In this document: positions 16,252-23,334 of the stretch, one piece after another
How positions within the stretch are numbered: the first letter of the stretch is position 1
How the letters are laid out: each line of letters starts with the position of its first letter
DNA from: JBLHGN01 sp047616325
GTDB taxonomy: Bacteria > Pseudomonadota > Gammaproteobacteria > Pseudomonadales > Cellvibrionaceae
DNA length: 23,334 nucleotides
Reading direction: 5' to 3'
NCBI GenBank assembly: GCA_047616325.1
Contig: JBLHGN010000019.1
Span: 1 to 23,334 of the forward strand
Translations under genes and position numbers: made by a program
Notes under the pieces: generated by a model
The model's input: the letters and a program-made list of their open reading frames with translations, nothing else
Database searches by the model: none
Told to the model about the DNA's origin: nothing

Positions 16252-16283
16252 CACGAAGCATGAATAACACGAAGCATGAATAA
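16236..16283 (+). repeat. Three perfect tandem copies of a 16-bp repeat at the iscS stop
   Basis: CACGAAGCATGAATAA is repeated head-to-tail at 16236-16251, 16252-16267 and 16268-16283 without change. The first copy encodes the last residues and TAA of iscS. Identical copies point to a recent slippage or duplication event. Because the stop is in copy one, copy-number change would not alter the protein. Confidence 0.97.
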
Positions 16284-16391
16284 GTAGGCGGGCTGCAAAT
16301 ACTAATTTTACGAGAATCTAAGCACCGTACACCGCATTAGACACGCGCTTTTTTGCAAACCAAACATATTTAGTGAAAGTACTGGAATTTT

Positions 16392-17831
16392 ATGTCACAA
16401 CAACATATTGATCAGCTTATCGAAAAAGATTATGCGGCAGGTTTTGTCTCCGCCATCGAGTCCGATACTTTGGCGCCAGGTCTCAACGAAGACGTGGTGC
16501 GTTTTATCTCGGCCAAGAAAAAGGAACCCGAGTGGATGTTGGCGTGGCGACTTAAAGCGTTTGCCGCATGGAAAGAAATGGCCGAACCCACGTGGGCACA
16601 CGTGCATTACCCTAAAATAGACTTTAACGCGATCTCCTATTATTCCGCGCCTAAAAGCTGGGACGATAAACCCAAAAGCCTGGATGAAGTAGACCCTGAG
16701 CTATTAAAAACCTACGCAAAACTTGGCATTCCGTTGCACGAGCAAGAGATGTTGGCCGGTGTGGCGGTAGATGCCGTGTTCGATTCGGTGTCGGTGGCGA
16801 CCACTTTTCGAAAAAAACTCTACGAGGCGGGCGTAATATTTTGTCCCATTTCTGAAGCGGTGCACTCACACCCCGAATTGATTAAAAAATATATGGGCAG
16901 TGTGGTGCCGCAAAAAGATAATTTCTATGCGGCGCTTAACAGCGCAGTATTTAGCGATGGTTCGTTTGTTTATATACCCAACGGCGTGCGTTGCCCGATG
17001 GAGCTGTCTACATATTTTCGTATTAACGAATCGAATACCGGACAGTTTGAACGCACCCTAATTGTTGCGGAAGAGGGCAGTAATGTCAGCTACCTGGAGG
17101 GGTGTACGGCACCTATGCGCGACGAGAATCAGTTGCATGCGGCCGTGGTGGAGTTGGTTGCCATGGACAACGCCAAAATAAAATACTCTACAGTTCAAAA
17201 TTGGTACCCAGGAGATTCGCAAGGAAAAGGCGGTATTTATAACTTTGTCACCAAGCGCGGCGTTGCCCACACCAATGCGCACATATCGTGGACACAAGTT
17301 GAAACAGGTTCTGCAATTACGTGGAAATACCCAAGCTGTATATTGAAGGGCGACAACAGCGTAGGCGAATTCTACTCGGTGGCGCTTACCAATAATTTTC
17401 AGCAGGCCGACACCGGTACAAAAATGATTCACCTGGGTAAAAATACCCGCTCAACTATTATTTCCAAAGGTATATCGGCTGGTAAAAGCTCCAATGCCTA
17501 TCGCGGTTTAGTGCGCATGAATCCTGGAGCTGAGGGCGCGCGTAATTACACTCAGTGCGATTCCTTGCTGATAGGCGACGCCTGTGCTGCGCACACCTTT
17601 CCCTACATCGAAAGCAAAAATCCCTCCGCCGTTATCGAGCACGAGGCCACCACCTCAAAAGTGAGTGACGATCAAATGTACCTGTGTCGCCAGCGCGGCA
17701 TAGACCCCGAAAAAGCGGTGTCTATGATTGTTAACGGATTTTGCAAAGAAGTGTTTAAAGAATTGCCAATGGAGTTTGCCGTGGAAGCTGGCAAGCTGTT
17801 AGAAGTTAGTCTAGAAGGAAGTGTTGGCTAG
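16392..17831 (+). CDS. sufB: Fe-S cluster scaffold subunit SufB
   Basis: SufB is the main scaffold of the SufBC2D complex, receiving persulfide sulfur from SufE and building clusters with SufD and the ATPase SufC. The 479-residue protein has family length and the usual N-terminus (QLIEKDYAAGFVSAIESD, PEWMLAWRLKAFAAW). Other landmarks are SVATTFRKKLYEAGVIFCPI, FVYIPNGVRCPMELSTYFRIN, and the beta-helix core. The essential Cys389, equivalent to E. coli Cys405, stands in NYTQCDSLLIG. The C-terminal AAHTFPYIESKNPSAVIEHEATTSKVSD and ELPMEFAVEAGKLLEVSLEGSVG are standard. It opens the suf part of the operon, 140 bases after the iscS stop; I see no convincing extra promoter there. Confidence 0.98.
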   Translation: MSQQHIDQLIEKDYAAGFVSAIESDTLAPGLNEDVVRFISAKKKEPEWMLAWRLKAFAAWKEMAEPTWAHVHYPKIDFNAISYYSAPKSWDDKPKSLDEVDPELLKTYAKLGIPLHEQEMLAGVAVDAVFDSVSVATTFRKKLYEAGVIFCPISEAVHSHPELIKKYMGSVVPQKDNFYAALNSAVFSDGSFVYIPNGVRCPMELSTYFRINESNTGQFERTLIVAEEGSNVSYLEGCTAPMRDENQLHAAVVELVAMDNAKIKYSTVQNWYPGDSQGKGGIYNFVTKRGVAHTNAHISWTQVETGSAITWKYPSCILKGDNSVGEFYSVALTNNFQQADTGTKMIHLGKNTRSTIISKGISAGKSSNAYRGLVRMNPGAEGARNYTQCDSLLIGDACAAHTFPYIESKNPSAVIEHEATTSKVSDDQMYLCRQRGIDPEKAVSMIVNGFCKEVFKELPMEFAVEAGKLLEVSLEGSVG

Positions 17832-17905
17832 TAAAGCCATTTTGGCCGTGTAAAAATTAGCCGATGCTAGAGCATCATTATTCGTGTTAGTGGAGAAATA
17901 TATTC

Positions 17906-18655
17906 ATGCTGTCGATTAAAAATCTACATGCAAGTGTTGAAGAAAAAAATATTCTTAAAGGCTTAAGTCTGGAAGTCAAACCCGGAGAGATTCACGCCAT
18001 TATGGGGCCAAATGGCTCGGGTAAAAGTACTCTCGGACATGTGCTTTCGGGGCGCGATAATTATCAAGTGACACAGGGTTCAGTGGATTTTTATGGCGAT
18101 AATTTGCTTGAGCTTGATACTGAAATACGTGCGCGCGAAGGTTTGTTTTTGGCATTCCAATATCCGGTAGAAATCCCAGGTGTAAGCAATATGGAATTTT
18201 TGAAAGCATCGGTAGACGCTGTGAGAGCACACAGTGGTCTCGATGCGCTCGACGCCGTTGCATTTATGAAAAAAGCGCGAGAATTTTGTAAGGCTGTTGA
18301 TCTGGACCAGAATTTCTTAAAGCGCGGTGTAAACGAGGGCTTTTCGGGTGGCGAAAAAAAGCGCAACGAAATTATGCAGATGATGTTGTTGGAGCCGCGC
18401 CTAGCTATTTTGGACGAAACCGATTCTGGGCTCGATATAGACGCTCTACAAGTTGTGGCCAAAGGGGTGAATTCTTTGCGTGCAGCCGATAGATCTTTCA
18501 TTATTGTTACTCACTATCAGCGTTTACTTGATTTTATAGAGCCGGACTATGTACATGTTCTTGCCGGTGGACGAATAGTTAAATCGGGTGACAAATCTCT
18601 TGCGCTTGAGCTGGAGAAAAAAGGCTATGCATGGCTAGAGGAAGAGGTAGCGTAA
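17906..18655 (+). CDS. sufC: SufC ATPase of the SufBCD complex
   Basis: SufC is a soluble ABC-type ATPase whose hydrolysis cycle drives conformational change in SufB and SufD during cluster assembly. The 249-residue protein has Walker A GPNGSGKST (Lys40), a Q loop in LFLAFQYPVEIPGV, the SufC-type signature FSGGEKKRNEI, Walker B RLAILDETDSGLDID, and the switch His in FIIVTHYQRLLD. GGAG 11-15 bases upstream of the ATG is a likely ribosome binding site. Its TAA overlaps the sufD ATG (TAATG), so the two are translationally coupled. The 74-base gap from sufB has only small hairpins. Confidence 0.98.
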   Translation: MLSIKNLHASVEEKNILKGLSLEVKPGEIHAIMGPNGSGKSTLGHVLSGRDNYQVTQGSVDFYGDNLLELDTEIRAREGLFLAFQYPVEIPGVSNMEFLKASVDAVRAHSGLDALDAVAFMKKAREFCKAVDLDQNFLKRGVNEGFSGGEKKRNEIMQMMLLEPRLAILDETDSGLDIDALQVVAKGVNSLRAADRSFIIVTHYQRLLDFIEPDYVHVLAGGRIVKSGDKSLALELEKKGYAWLEEEVA

Positions 18656-20004
18656 TGGTTAATTTTATCGAGCAAGCGGTCGGCCGACGCTCAAATAATT
18701 CACCTGATTGGCTGCAGGACTTTCAACAGCAACAACTGCAGCGTTGGGCTGTACATGCGCTTCCCGACCGTAAAACAGAAGATTGGAAATACACCAATCT
18801 AAAACCGCTTGCCGACGGCCGCTTTTTTTCTTCTCGCCCCGTTAATTTTGATGCCCCCTCGGCGTTATTGCAGAGTATGGCCGTCAATGGCAAAGAGAAT
18901 AACGGTAAAGAGGGCAGTGGCAAAAATAGTATCGACCTTGTCTTCGTCAACGGTGAATTCTCGTCCACGTTCTCAAGTTGTGATGATCTTCCCGAGGGCT
19001 TGACCTTAACGCGGTTTGCCGACGCCGATAAGCCCGCGCAGGATATTGTACGCGAGCATTTGGGTACCATCGCCAACGTCGATAAACATATGTTTGTCAC
19101 ACTCAATAATTGCCAGTTTGAAGACGGTGTCTTACTTCGTATTGCGCGTAATATTGCCGTCGATCCCCTCGTGCGTATTGTGCACTTAAGCACGCGGCAA
19201 GACGCTCCCTTTTCTGTTGCACAACGTTTGTTGGTAGTAATGGAAGAGGGCAGTAGCGCCACAGTTATGGAGCAGTTTGTAAGCGATGATGCGCAGCAAA
19301 ATTGCTTTGCTCACGGCGTAACAGAACTGTCATTGGGTGAAAATTCACGCTTGCACCACTACCGCTTTCACCAAGAACAGGAACATGCACTTCATATTGG
19401 CGGCGTGCACGCTAATTTGGGCAGAAGCTCTGTGTTAAACAGTTTTCATTTTGCCCTGGGTGGCACCGTCAAACGTATTGATGTGGTGATCAATCATCGC
19501 GGTGAAGGCGCACACTGTGATCTAAATGGCATCTATTTGCCGCGCAACTCACAACACGTGGATTACCACACTTGCATCGAACATGCTGTTCCTAACTGCA
19601 CTACTAGTGAAGTGTTTCGCGGCATTATTGGCGACAGTGCCAAGGCGGTGTTTAATGGACGCATTCATATTCATCGGCAAGCGCAGAAAACCAATGCCCA
19701 GCTAAGTAATAAAAATTTACTTACCAGTAATAAAGCCGAAGTGGACACCAAGCCGGAATTGGAAATCTATGCCGACGATGTGCAATGTGCACACGGCGCT
19801 ACGGTTGCGCAACTGGACCAGAACTCGCTGCACTATTTTAAAACCCGAGGCATTTCCAAAGAGGAAGCTTTGGTGATGCTAAGTTTTGGTTTTATCAACG
19901 AGCTGGTCAACCAAATCAAACACCCTGACATTGCCGATTATTTGCGCCCATTTATAGCGAGGTTTTTTGCTCAGGATGACGAGTTGTTGAGGCACATTGT
20001 GTGA
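18655..20004 (+). CDS. sufD: Fe-S cluster assembly subunit SufD
   Basis: SufD pairs with SufB across the scaffold interface and is needed for iron entry. The 449-residue protein starts at the ATG overlapping the sufC stop (MVNFIEQAVGRRSNN). An upstream in-frame ATG at 18631 lies inside sufC and is less likely. SufD traits include the N-terminal helical region (QRWAVHALPDRKTEDWKYTNLKPLA), the beta-helix, CDLNGIYLPRNSQHVDYHT, KAVFNGRIHIHRQAQKTNAQLSNKNLL, and the C-terminal DVQCAHGATVAQLDQNSLHYFKTRG with the conserved Cys/His. A Gly-Lys-Asn-rich low-complexity stretch near residues 80-93 (NGKENNGKEGSGKN) is probably a surface loop. Its TGA overlaps the next gene's ATG. Confidence 0.97.
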   Translation: MVNFIEQAVGRRSNNSPDWLQDFQQQQLQRWAVHALPDRKTEDWKYTNLKPLADGRFFSSRPVNFDAPSALLQSMAVNGKENNGKEGSGKNSIDLVFVNGEFSSTFSSCDDLPEGLTLTRFADADKPAQDIVREHLGTIANVDKHMFVTLNNCQFEDGVLLRIARNIAVDPLVRIVHLSTRQDAPFSVAQRLLVVMEEGSSATVMEQFVSDDAQQNCFAHGVTELSLGENSRLHHYRFHQEQEHALHIGGVHANLGRSSVLNSFHFALGGTVKRIDVVINHRGEGAHCDLNGIYLPRNSQHVDYHTCIEHAVPNCTTSEVFRGIIGDSAKAVFNGRIHIHRQAQKTNAQLSNKNLLTSNKAEVDTKPELEIYADDVQCAHGATVAQLDQNSLHYFKTRGISKEEALVMLSFGFINELVNQIKHPDIADYLRPFIARFFAQDDELLRHIV

Positions 20005-21257
20005 TGACTGAATGTATAGCCACTGGGCTTGGTTTTGATGTAGAAAAAATTAAGGGCGATTTCCCCATACTGCAGCAATCGGTGAACGGGCATCCTCTTG
20101 TGTATTTAGATAATGCGGCCACCACGCAAAAGCCGCAGGTGGTGATTGATGCAATCAGTGAATACTATCGTTGTTACAATTCCAATGTGCATAGAGGCGC
20201 GCATAGCTTAGCAGATAAAGCCACTCAAAAATTTGAAGAAGCACGACGTACGGTGGCAAAGTTTATTAACAGCGCCAGTGTGAATGAAATAATTTGGACG
20301 CGCGGTACCACCGAAGGTATAAATCTTGTCTCGGCTACTTGGGGCCGGGTGAATATCGGCCCTGGCGATGTCATTTTGGTGCCGGTGCTGGAGCATCACT
20401 CCAATATTGTTCCCTGGCAAACGTTGGCCCAAGCCCAGGGTGGCTTGCTTATTCCGATTCCTATTACCGATGACGGTGATATTGATCTTAATGTATACGA
20501 TGCATTGTTGGCTGAGCACGGAAGCAAAGTAAAATTAATCGCTGTCAATCATGTGTCTAACGCCTTGGGTACGGTCAATCCGGTTGCCGAAATTATTAGG
20601 CGTGGGCATGCCGTGGGGGCAAAAGTACTTGTCGATGGCGCGCAAGCCGTTGCGCATTTCCCCGTAGACGTGCAGACAATGGGTTGCGACTTTTATGTGT
20701 TTTCCGGCCACAAACTATTTGGCCCCGCCGGTATAGGTGTTTTGTGGGGGAGACAGTCCCTGCTGGAGGCGATGCCGCCTTATCATTTTGGCGGAGAGAT
20801 GATTGAGAAAGTCAGTTTTTCGGGCACGACGTTTAATTGTTTGCCCTATAAGTTTGAGGCGGGAACACCAGATATTTGTGGTGCTATTGGCTTAGCTGCG
20901 GCTATCAACTATTTGGGCGAGCTCGACCGAGAAGCGTTGGCTCAACACGAACGCGAGATTCTGCGGTACGCTGTAGAGAAGTCGAAAGATATAAAGGGCT
21001 TAGTGCGGATTGGTTGTGCAAAACATGCTGCGGGAGTGTTCAGTTTTGTTGTTGACGGCGCCCACCATTCGGATATCGGCGTGTTGCTGGATCAGCAAGG
21101 TGTTGCTGTGCGTACGGGTCACCACTGCACCCAACCATTAATGGAGGACCTGGGTATTACTGGAACAGTACGCGCTTCCTTTTCCATGTATACCAATAAA
21201 CAAGACATCGACAACTTATTTGATGCCTTGGCAAAAGTATTACAGTTTTTAGTTTAA
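20004..21257 (+). CDS. sufS: Cysteine desulfurase SufS
   Basis: SufS is a group II PLP cysteine desulfurase that passes its persulfide to SufE. The 417-residue protein (ATG at 20004, overlapping the sufD stop as TGATG; a GTG one codon earlier is possible) carries YLDNAATTQKP, YNSNVHRGAHSLADKAT and RGTTEGINLV. Further on are the HHSNIVPWQ motif, cofactor Lys237 in FSGHKLFGPAG and active-site Cys375 in RTGHHCTQPLM. The shorter Cys loop separates it from the IscS-type enzyme in the same locus. Having both classes of desulfurase in one operon is unusual. A 77-base gap with an 8-bp hairpin separates it from the A-type carrier. Confidence 0.98.
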   Translation: MTECIATGLGFDVEKIKGDFPILQQSVNGHPLVYLDNAATTQKPQVVIDAISEYYRCYNSNVHRGAHSLADKATQKFEEARRTVAKFINSASVNEIIWTRGTTEGINLVSATWGRVNIGPGDVILVPVLEHHSNIVPWQTLAQAQGGLLIPIPITDDGDIDLNVYDALLAEHGSKVKLIAVNHVSNALGTVNPVAEIIRRGHAVGAKVLVDGAQAVAHFPVDVQTMGCDFYVFSGHKLFGPAGIGVLWGRQSLLEAMPPYHFGGEMIEKVSFSGTTFNCLPYKFEAGTPDICGAIGLAAAINYLGELDREALAQHEREILRYAVEKSKDIKGLVRIGCAKHAAGVFSFVVDGAHHSDIGVLLDQQGVAVRTGHHCTQPLMEDLGITGTVRASFSMYTNKQDIDNLFDALAKVLQFLV

Positions 21258-21286
21258 ATATATGCGTGTTTATATGTTGAGAATGA

Positions 21287-21310
21287 TGTTTCTGTAATGT
21301 TGCAGAAACA
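21287..21310 (+). other. 8-bp hairpin in the sufS-sufA gap
   Basis: TGTTTCTG (21287-21294) pairs perfectly with CAGAAACA (21303-21310) over an 8-base loop. There is no T-run after it, so it is not a standard terminator; it may affect mRNA decay or expression ratios between sufS and the downstream genes. Confidence 0.45.
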
Positions 21311-21334
21311 ACGACAATAGTTGGTGACAAAAAG

Positions 21335-21685
21335 ATGAGTGTTCAGACGTTTGGCCTTGAAGATGTAATTACCGTGACGCCAGCGGCGGCGGAGCACTTT
21401 GCTGTGCAACTTAAAAAGAAACAGCACACTTCCATACGGCTCAGCCTTAAAAAGAGCGGCTGTACCGGTTTTAAGTATGTGATAGATGAAGTGGATGCCT
21501 GTGAGGCCGATGATTTAAAAGTTCAGTTGGCCAATGGTGTTGTAGTCTATGTCGACGTCAAACACCTTGCTGCACTCAAAGGTATGGTAGTCGACTACAC
21601 CCAGCAGGGTTTAAATAAAAATTTAGTGTTGAATAATCCTAACGTGAAGGACGCCTGTGGTTGTGGTGAATCTTTTAGTATTTAA
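21335..21685 (+). CDS. sufA: A-type Fe-S carrier protein (SufA/IscA family)
   Basis: A-type carriers accept clusters from the scaffold and hand them to target enzymes. The 116-residue product has family length and the three conserved cysteines: Cys43 in KKSGCTGFKY, and Cys108 and Cys110 in DACGCGESF. The N-terminus (VITVTPAAAEHFAVQLKK) and the GMVVDYTQQGLNKNLVLNNPN region are standard. Whether it is closer to SufA, IscA or ErpA cannot be settled by eye; I use sufA because it sits between sufS and sufT. It would take clusters from SufBCD encoded upstream. Confidence 0.93.
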   Translation: MSVQTFGLEDVITVTPAAAEHFAVQLKKKQHTSIRLSLKKSGCTGFKYVIDEVDACEADDLKVQLANGVVVYVDVKHLAALKGMVVDYTQQGLNKNLVLNNPNVKDACGCGESFSI

Positions 21686-21728
21686 TGATTGCACCATAAA
21701 AATATAAATTTATTTTGAGGGTAAACCG

Positions 21729-22265
21729 TTGTCTGAACAAAGAATGGTAGCTACCACTCGCGATTGTCCCGCTCGGCTAGTACCGGTGGGCGATCTCGTG
21801 ACAATCCCCGCACACAATTTTGTAACTATTACCCAGTCTTTGGGCGGTAATTACACTGTTGTATATCAGGGTAATATGCTGAGAGTTGATGGTACCGATG
21901 CCGATGCTCTGGGGCTCAAAAAATATGAGCTTACGTTTACCTACCCTGGCGATGGGGCTATTCACGAAGAGCAGGTGTGGCAGGCCCTGGAAACGGTTTA
22001 TGACCCGGAAATTCCTGTCAACCTTAAAAGTTTGGGTTTGATTTATAGCGTGGAAATTGATCGAACGGAAAAGAAAGTAAATGTCGTTATGACCTTGACG
22101 GCTCCCGGTTGTGGCATGGGCCCTGTATTGGTAGGTGACGTAAAGTATAGAGTTAAACTAGTTCCCAACGTAAAGCAGGTGGACGTGGAACTGGTGTTTG
22201 ATCCGCCTTGGCATCGCGATATGATGTCTGAAGAGGCTCAGCTTGAGACAGGAATGTTTTTTTAG
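21729..22265 (+). CDS. sufT: Fe-S assembly factor SufT (MIP18/DUF59 family)
   Basis: SufT is a DUF59-domain accessory factor for Fe-S protein maturation. Its exact chemistry is not settled. The 178-residue protein has an N-terminal extension of about 75 residues (RLVPVGDLVTIPAHNFVTITQSLGG), typical of proteobacterial SufT, then the DUF59 domain with VWQALETVYDPEIPVNLKSLGLIY and the conserved Cys in LTAPGCGMGPVL. The start is a TTG at 21729: GAGGG at 21717-21721 is well placed 7 bases before it. The alternative ATG five codons later lacks such a site. It sits between the A-type carrier and sufE. Confidence 0.94.
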   Translation: MSEQRMVATTRDCPARLVPVGDLVTIPAHNFVTITQSLGGNYTVVYQGNMLRVDGTDADALGLKKYELTFTYPGDGAIHEEQVWQALETVYDPEIPVNLKSLGLIYSVEIDRTEKKVNVVMTLTAPGCGMGPVLVGDVKYRVKLVPNVKQVDVELVFDPPWHRDMMSEEAQLETGMFF

Positions 22266-22363
22266 TAAGAGCGTTGGCAGATGATTCTATTGATGCTCTA
22301 AGCTAATATTGCATTCACTTAATACCGCATACCCCTATACTGCATTGCTAAGCACTACTAACT

Positions 22364-22798
22364 ATGAATTCTACATTAAATCCATTTGGCGTGACTATTT
22401 CAACGGAAGATATTGTCGATACCCTCGGTTTTTTTGATGGCTGGGAAGATCGTTACAAATACATTATCGATCTTGGCAAAGAACTACCTGCAATGGACCT
22501 ATCAAAAAAAGATGAAGCTCATCTGGTGCGAGGCTGTCAAAGCCAAGTATGGATAGACTCAAGCGTACAGGAAGGCAAGGTACTGCTGATTGCAGACAGT
22601 GACGCTTTTATTGTAAAAGGACTATTGGGGGTGGTTCTCGCCGCCTACAATGCCAAAACGTCCCGGCAAATATTAAGTTTTGATATTGACGGATATTTCG
22701 CAACACTTGGCTTGCTAAACCATTTAAGTCAGGCTCGTGGTAATGGATTGCGAGCGATGGTGAAAAAAATCACAGATATAGCGGAATCTATAGCTTAG
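22364..22798 (+). CDS. sufE: Sulfur acceptor protein SufE
   Basis: SufE takes the persulfide from SufS and delivers it to SufB. The 144-residue protein has family length, with FFDGWEDRYKYIIDLGKELPAMD near the start and the acceptor Cys58 in HLVRGCQSQVWI. The C-terminal helices are DGYFATLGLLNHLSQARGNGLRAMVKKI. It follows sufT after 98 bases and is the last gene of the run. Placement after SufT rather than beside SufS is a detail of this operon. No clear intrinsic terminator is seen in the 116 bases before the facing response-regulator remnant. Confidence 0.97.
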   Translation: MNSTLNPFGVTISTEDIVDTLGFFDGWEDRYKYIIDLGKELPAMDLSKKDEAHLVRGCQSQVWIDSSVQEGKVLLIADSDAFIVKGLLGVVLAAYNAKTSRQILSFDIDGYFATLGLLNHLSQARGNGLRAMVKKITDIAESIA

Positions 22799-22914
22799 CT
22801 TAAGCGACTTGATTTTAGCTGGAATTAACATGTTTTTAATCAGGCGAAGATAGGGGAGAGTATTGGTTAGCGTTGTATTAAATGATTAATGCCAAGCTAC
22901 CCTAGGATAGCACT

Positions 22915-23258
22915 TTAGCAATACCGTTGATAAGAGCAGATTTTTTTGTAAGGTTTGACTATCCAAGCCTTAACGGAAAAACGGGTTGCCTCTGCTTTTA
23001 ATTCTGCGTTTACCTGGGTAGTTAACATAAAAATCGGCGTATCAATACCCCGTTCTCTAATATGTGAACGCATGGTAAGCACCTTCATGATAGGTATATT
23101 CAGGTCGCTGATAATCAGATCTATATTATTTCCCGTCGCTTGTTCAAAACGCCCCCACCGTCTACGGCTTCTAGAATGGTATATTCCGCTTCTGTTAAAA
23201 CCATTCGTAACTCCTCCCTCATAGTAATGGAGTCATCTACTACAAGTATGTTCGCCAT
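22915..23258 (-). pseudogene. CheY-like response regulator, frameshifted
   Basis: Reading leftward from ATG at 23258 gives MANILVVDDSITMREELRMVL...ILEAVDGG, the start of a receiver domain with its acidic pair. At a run of five G on the minus strand (23152-23156) the frame is lost and a stop follows. One base more in the run would restore RFEQATGNNIDLIISDLNIP (phospho-acceptor Asp in SDLN), then TPIFMLTTQ and VKAWIVKPY with the conserved Lys, to a TAA at 22915. The C-terminus after KPY is also shorter and divergent (KKICSYQRYC), and the usual NG after the Asp motif is altered. It resembles chemotaxis-cluster CheY proteins. Other genes of such a cluster, if present, would lie to the right of the window. 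Confidence 0.8.
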
Positions 23259-23334
23259 ATGTGCACCACAGTGTTATTTTTTTGCGAACCGGTTTTAATT
23301 TTTTGACGTGCTTTTTCGTCAACGCAGTTGTCGC

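Noticed and set aside
18631..18654. Earlier ATG for sufD inside sufC
   Set aside because: The ATG overlapping the sufC stop (TAATG) gives the usual coupling and N-terminus.
22955..23224. Plus-strand 89-codon frame near the right edge
   Set aside because: It is the shadow of the CheY-like receiver domain on the minus strand.
1..23334. CRISPR array or rRNA genes
   Set aside because: No regularly spaced 20-40 base repeats and no rRNA-like stretches were seen; the repeats present are short (7, 16 and 17 bases).
23259..23334. End of another gene on the minus strand at the right edge
   Set aside because: Two frames are open over this short stretch but neither resembles a known family, so no gene can be supported.

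Overview
The window reads as chromosome of a free-living-type gammaproteobacterium. The order queA-tgt-(yajC)-secD-secF, then suhB-trmJ-iscR-iscS, is the one known from Pseudomonas-like lineages. A marine cellulolytic relative (Cellvibrionaceae/Teredinibacter-like) is possible, but that is inference from gene order and codon character only.

Layout. (1) 1-2370 is the end of a decayed genomic island. It holds the 3' part of one tyrosine recombinase on the plus strand and, convergent to it, a broken P4-type integrase on the minus strand. Repeated heptamers and a long hairpin lie between the broken integrase and the 3' end of a tRNA-Leu(CAA), the probable attachment site. (2) 2457-8229 is a housekeeping block: queA and tgt (queuosine tRNA modification, overlapping by 4 bases), then secD and secF (protein export), closed by a clear intrinsic terminator. 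No yajC is found between tgt and secD. (3) 8230-12440 is accessory. It contains a complete but degenerate ISL3-family insertion sequence (terminal inverted repeats, near-perfect 8-bp target duplication, broken transposase) and a soluble PAS-PAS hybrid histidine kinase with its own terminator. (4) 12473-14497 holds divergent suhB (minus) and trmJ (plus). Their 390-bp intergenic space carries a long imperfect hairpin that pairs better as plus-strand RNA. (5) 14519-22798 is the main block, an iron-sulfur assembly locus: iscR-iscS-sufB-sufC-sufD-sufS-sufA-like-sufT-sufE. (6) At the right edge a frameshifted CheY-like response regulator lies on the minus strand.

How the genes work together. IscR, an Fe-S-sensing Rrf2 repressor with the full C92/C98/C104/H107 ligand set, sits behind a sigma70-like promoter overlapped by a good Type 1 IscR box, so the locus is probably feedback-controlled by cluster supply. 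The locus encodes two cysteine desulfurases (IscS-like and SufS), one SufE sulfur acceptor, the SufBCD scaffold, an A-type carrier and SufT. iscU, hscB, hscA and fdx are absent here. The IscS-like enzyme has lost its usual C-terminal tail and ends within a triplicated 16-bp repeat. This hybrid of ISC regulator/desulfurase and SUF scaffold is the most interesting system in the window.

Three independent broken genes (integrase, transposase, response regulator) mark ongoing decay of accessory DNA around an intact core.
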